Assembly: GCF_900496995.4 (NCBI RefSeq)
Contig: NC_044009.1
Coordinates: 51,090,505-51,154,504, forward strand
Direction: 5' to 3'
DNA: 64,000 nt
Source of the DNA: Aquila chrysaetos chrysaetos
Taxonomy: Eukaryota > Chordata > Aves > Accipitriformes > Accipitridae
Shown here in pieces: positions 59,432 to 64,000 of the stretch. Numbering within the stretch: the stretch's first letter is position 1; every line of letters begins with the position of its first letter. A program made the position numbers and the translations under genes. The notes beneath the pieces are model-generated. The model searched no databases. It was not told where the DNA came from and worked only from the letters and a program-made list of their open reading frames with translations.

Positions 59432-62400
59432 GTAAGTAAAATAATCTATATTATGCATTTGTATATAAGCAATAAGTTAGATAGTTTTTGACCTCAAAAA
59501 TAACCAAAATTGAACAGCAGCTGAAGTTCAGGAGCCTGACTACACTACCAAAAGTTTTAACTTTTTTTTTAGTAAGTTTATTTATCCTACTAATGTGAAA
59601 AATAAGCTATATGGAAGGAGCTTGGTTTCTTTTCCTCCTTTTAGTTACAAGAATATGAGTCCTTAGGTCCTTTTTTTCTGCAATTAATGCTATTCCTTAT
59701 TCTTTCTTTCTCACAAGTTATTCAAACTACAAATCATTTGCAATATCCGTGTGTGATACTGATGAGAACCAGGAGTACCTTATAAGTTAAAATCTGAAGA
59801 GTAGTTGGGCATGGGGATTACTACTCAAAAAGACAAAAGTTATGTGGAAAAGAAATAAATAGCCAGCAACACACAAAGTAAAATAGTGGTCAATCTCTTG
59901 AAGATTTCTATAGAAGTTTAGAAATGTGACTTCTTTTTAATTAAATACTAGAGACACAAATCTGATGTGCACTCCGCTTGTATTATTTATTTTGAATGTG
60001 TGGGTTTTTGATCAAAATAAATGTTAGGTATTCGGGAGAGTGTTGTTTGTGTATTATTTTCTCTATTTTGAAAGTAAGTATATAAAACACTCTAGGTAAC
60101 ATGGGAAGAATTTTTTCTGTTATGGAAATAGAGCTAATTTTCCCACTCATTATCTGCTGTTAATTTAATGTGTGGCAATATCTGAAATTTAGTGATGATT
60201 ATATGGCAGTAGATTTTTGGTTAGCTGTACAGCTCATCTATGAGCAAACCAATTAAGACATAATTTCAGAATATAATTGAACTCCTAATGGGGCACTTTA
60301 ATTCACTAGAAACTTACATATTTGCTTTGCTTTGTTTTAGTAGACAGGTCCAAAATGAGGGTACAGCTTCATTTTTGAACTTCTGAATACAGCAACTTCA
60401 TCTGAGACTTTTGAAAATGAAGCATGTAAAATGCTGTTGAATAAGAGGATGGATAAGTTCATGAATAAGCTACTTAGTTCTCAAATCTGAACTTTGGATA
60501 GCTCTCCTTAGCTGTTTATTTGAAGAATAAGGCTTGCTGTGGTGTTAGGATGCCGTGGCCCTGTTGACAGTCTTTTCACCTGAAGTGCAACACCATGCAA
60601 TGCAACACAGTGAAAACTGATCTACTTAGTACAAAGTTTGTTCACTGTTTGTAACTAATTTGCTTCCTTTAGGCATGTCTGGGCAGCCTTGATGTGCTGG
60701 GAAAGGGCTCATTCTGCAGATCTTTGTAACTGATTTTTCAAGCAGTGTGAATAGAAAATTCTTGGAACCGCATAGTTAGCCCAGACCCAGCCTGATGGAG
60801 CATCCAGGCTGGGACACACAGGGTCGGAGATCTGTCTCACTTCTGTGTTACAAAAATGAAGTACCTCATTTACGTAGTGTTTGTAATGCATTTCTGGTTT
60901 ACTGCTCCTTCAGTTTCTTTTTATCTAAGTCAGAATGAAACTCCCTCTTTACTTGCTTGAGGTTTTTTTCAGCCCAAGTTTAACTGCAAGGGCACTAAAA
61001 TGTTATGTTACTTATGTGTATCACCATATGCAGTGGACACTGGCTAACGCAGCCCTGGTTCCATTGGGTTTTGCATCGTTCTAGATTTTCTCAGCTCCCA
61101 GGTGATGCTGCAAGAGAACAGCAGATGGGAAAGAGTTAAAAAGTGCAGCATGCATAACTGACTTACATGACCTAAAATAAGGAAACAAACAGTAGCTGTT
61201 TATTAGAGCAAAGCTCAAATTAAGAAAGAAATGAAGGCAGTTCTCATCTTTTTCTTCTTTTTCCTTTTTTTTTTTTTTTTTTTTTTTTGACCCCCAGAAT
61301 AGAAGACCTTTTTCATTTAAAAGATAAACGCTACTGAGCTGAGAGAGGTAATTTCTGTCTCTGCCATGTTGAGGTTAAATTTTTGGGTTTGTTTTGTTGT
61401 TACTGTTTCCTTCAAGGATAGACCTTTGTGTATGTTTTTGTTTGTTCTAAAATGGGGACCTACAACATTTGGTGAAGGAAAACCAAACATTTTGGGGGAA
61501 TAATTATCAAAGTTTGCATTTGGGTTAAGAAGAAACATTTTTTTTGTATGTGAAAAACTGGGACAGGGAAAATATTTCTTTCTGTAAGGTTAATGTTTTA
61601 CTCGTTATTTCATTAAAGTTTTCATATGTACATGTGGATAAACCTCAGAATGCTTCTACGAAACCCAAAAAACCACTTAGCTCTCATTCTCAGCATCTTA
61701 GCTTTTATTTTGTATTCCTTTGTCTACCAATAATAAAATGTTCACAGCTGTATAGGTATGTGCAGAAACTGTTTCTATTCCATTTGATCTATTTTTAAAT
61801 GCAGGGGCTTTTTGTATTTAATACGCATTACTGTGCTTGCAGTCTAATACTTCAAACCTTAGTGACCTTGGTTCACCCACTTGTACCTTGTACATTATCA
61901 TGCAGTCTTTAATTATATGATAGCATGCTATTTTTCTCCATAGAAGGAAATCTTTGCAATAAATAGATGGCATTTAATCAGTATGGAGCTATCTAGTATT
62001 TTTAATTGTTCGGTGTGTGGTTCCAGATCTTCTGTACTATATAATTTTCAAATGTTACTCTGCAGATAGAATTAAGAATTTGCCTTTATGCTTTACTGTA
62101 CCTTTTAGCAACAGGTTTTCTCTAAGACTTTCTGGCAAAACCCAATCTCTGAAGCCCAGCTTATTTTGCAGAAACATTTTCATTTCCAGGAGTTTCCCTT
62201 GCCAGCTCTTTTGATGGACTAGCTGGGGTTTGTATACTTTTACAGTAGTTGCAGAACTGGAGTACTCCTTCCATGAAGATTCTTTCAAGCCAGAAAAGCG
62301 AGAGCAGCGATCCTCATGAAAAGCACAGGAATTGAAAGGATTGTTGGCCTAGGCATCTTTTTTTGAAGTCATGATTTCATTATTCTTGGTTCTCAGTTTC

Positions 62401-64000
62401 CCATTCAGCTATTCTTACTTGTATCCTAGTTCCTTGTATGTCTCGTGTCCTGCATCTCTGTTTTCATTCTCCCTCATCCAAGTAATTTCTAATATTAGCC
62501 AGTTTCTATTTCAAGTTCATTATCCATTCTCACACGGTACCAGTCTTCCCTCATTTCACTTGCTTTCCAGAATTATTGTTCTATTCTGGCTCCAGATTTG
62601 CGCCTGTTTTTCTCAGGGTGAGTCTGCACAGATGGGTCTTGAAGGTTGCACATCTTTCTACCCATGCTCTGAGTCAGCTGATGCAAGTCAACTTCAGTAC
62701 AACAGCCCTATAGCTACTTCAGCGTGTCTGTGAAGGGCTACGGAGGAGCTAAGTCTGCCTCTGCTGTGCTAAGAAGGTTACACACAACCGTAATGCAAAG
62801 ATCAGCCGTCTGCCAAATGGCATCCTTGCTGTAGTGCGTATATACATGGAAATTTTGCATCTCCAAAACAGTATGTTTCAAAAAGCTTTAAATTGTGTGT
62901 TGGAAACCAGTTTGGAATTTACAGTTATTTTTAATATGCATATAGCAGTTTTAGCATGAACACTGTGGATTTTCCTTATCCGTAAACTGAGATGGCACTT
63001 ATTGATTTGTATTATTTATTTCAGCATGTGAAAGAAACCAGAACGATACATTACAAGTCCTCATAATATTTTTTCTTGTTAGTCACTTAGAAGGGTGCAA
63101 AAATATATCGGAGAAATATTGCATGAATAAAATAGAAAACTGGTTATGCAGACTTAAGGAGGATGAGTGAGGTTTACATCTGTTTCTTGTATGTTGTCTT
63201 TTTAAACAGTACATGGAAAATTCTAGTAGCTAGATAGTAATTTTATATTGTGTGATAAAATGATAGACATGTTTAGTCCCCTGTGCCATCTCCAGCTGCA
63301 AGTCGTTGAGAACTTTCTGAACTGCGTAATTCTGGGACTCATGATATATCGCAGCACAAAATCGGGCCTCTCGCTATCCAAACTTCAGAATTTATAAGGC
63401 TCTTTAATTATACTGAAGTATGTAACGTATGACTTGGCGCTGCATACACAGTTCTTCTCTAAATAGTTTGTCTTAGAACTGTGTCGTTACTAATGTTTTG
63501 ATTGTAGTTATTCTAAGACAGAGAAGGAACAGCGTCATGTTGCATCATTTTTCTCCCTAAAGCAGTCTGTAGTCCAGATTGACGGACAGTTTTTCCTCAA
63601 TTGTCATTAAAACCAAGGAGCCCAATTGTCTTTTCTGAAGCCCTGATGTTTTTCTGAGAAAAGTCAATTTTCTGTCTCTGTCTCATCTTTCAATATGAAA
63701 AGGTTGGGTTTTTGTGAAATTCCAAGTTACTTTCTCTAATACAAGATGTAAACTAATTCTACCTTCTTAAATTTAATAAAGGGAAACCTACTTAATTTGA
63801 AAGTTACATTACAGAAATTATTTAAAGGATTTTGGAAAAAAAAAAAAAGATATTCCTATAATGTTGCTCCACAATATGACTACCTTTAGGTACATTTTAG
63901 AGCCAAATTTTAGAGTACATTTCAAATATGGTAGATTTGATAGGTCATTCTCTGCCTTAGGTGAAAATTTTGTAGCTCTTCTGCCATGTTTTTCACATTT
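59432..64000 (+). other. MBD5: MBD5 next intron (partial), no further exon recognised
   Basis: AT-rich intron to the right edge with a T24 run at 61265-61288 and an A-run near 63837-63849. No MBD5 coding exon (which would begin with the MBD domain) is present. ORFs at 61544, 62017 and 62371 have no recognised similarity. Confidence 0.55.
61265..61288. repeat. Poly(T) run of 24
   Basis: Uninterrupted T homopolymer in intronic DNA. Confidence 0.95.

Noticed and set aside
1..64000. Possibility of a bacterial operon, CRISPR array, prophage or novel defence system
   Set aside because: The DNA is plainly a vertebrate nuclear genome with split genes, a CpG island and CR1/LTR repeats. No regularly spaced repeats, operons or tRNA genes are seen.

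Overview
The window is nuclear DNA of a bird. Three kinds of evidence agree: several 5'-truncated CR1 LINE fragments ending in the ATTCTRTGATTCT-type 3' terminus, a solo LTR of the TGTCCTGGTTTCAGCTGGG type that is abundant in many birds, and split vertebrate genes in an AT-rich intronic background with one strong CpG island. No prokaryotic features are present, and nearly all open reading frames are chance ORFs.

Layout. (1) Positions 1 to about 6.9 kb hold the 5' part of ORC4 on the minus strand. Three coding exons join cleanly at 5280-5224, 2320-2244 and 543-453. They encode residues 1-75 and end just after the Walker A motif GPRGSGKT. A probable non-coding exon 1 ends at 6769. A 581-bp solo LTR with a 5-bp target duplication lies in intron 2. 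(2) Positions about 6.3-8.3 kb are a CpG island that acts as a head-to-head promoter. It has a TCACGTGA E-box, ETS-type sites, an NRF1 palindrome and a TATA-like element. Its C-rich to G-rich switch is strong and it carries many homopolymer runs. (3) From about 7.3 kb to the right edge lies the 5' untranslated part of a plus-strand gene, inferred to be MBD5 because ORC4 and MBD5 are head-to-head neighbours in amniotes. It has a first exon ending at the donor at 7664/7665, an intron of about 51.7 kb, a 98-nt non-coding exon at 59334-59431 containing a complete short uORF, and more intron to the end.

The large intron carries CR1 fragments (31.4, 34.3, 42.4, 43.2, 44.7 and 58.4 kb), one probable MIR SINE relic (32.14 kb), a G-rich segment (16.9-17.3 kb) and many A/T homopolymers. 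I see no tRNA, rRNA, CRISPR or complete transposon.

How it fits together. ORC4 is a subunit of the origin recognition complex that licenses DNA replication. MBD5 is a methyl-CpG-binding-domain-family chromatin protein linked to the PR-DUB deubiquitinase. The two share one CpG-island promoter. I found no convincing novel gene system. The observations most worth checking are the uORF-bearing 5'UTR exon, the sense-oriented solo LTR in ORC4 intron 2 and the GC-skewed bidirectional promoter.
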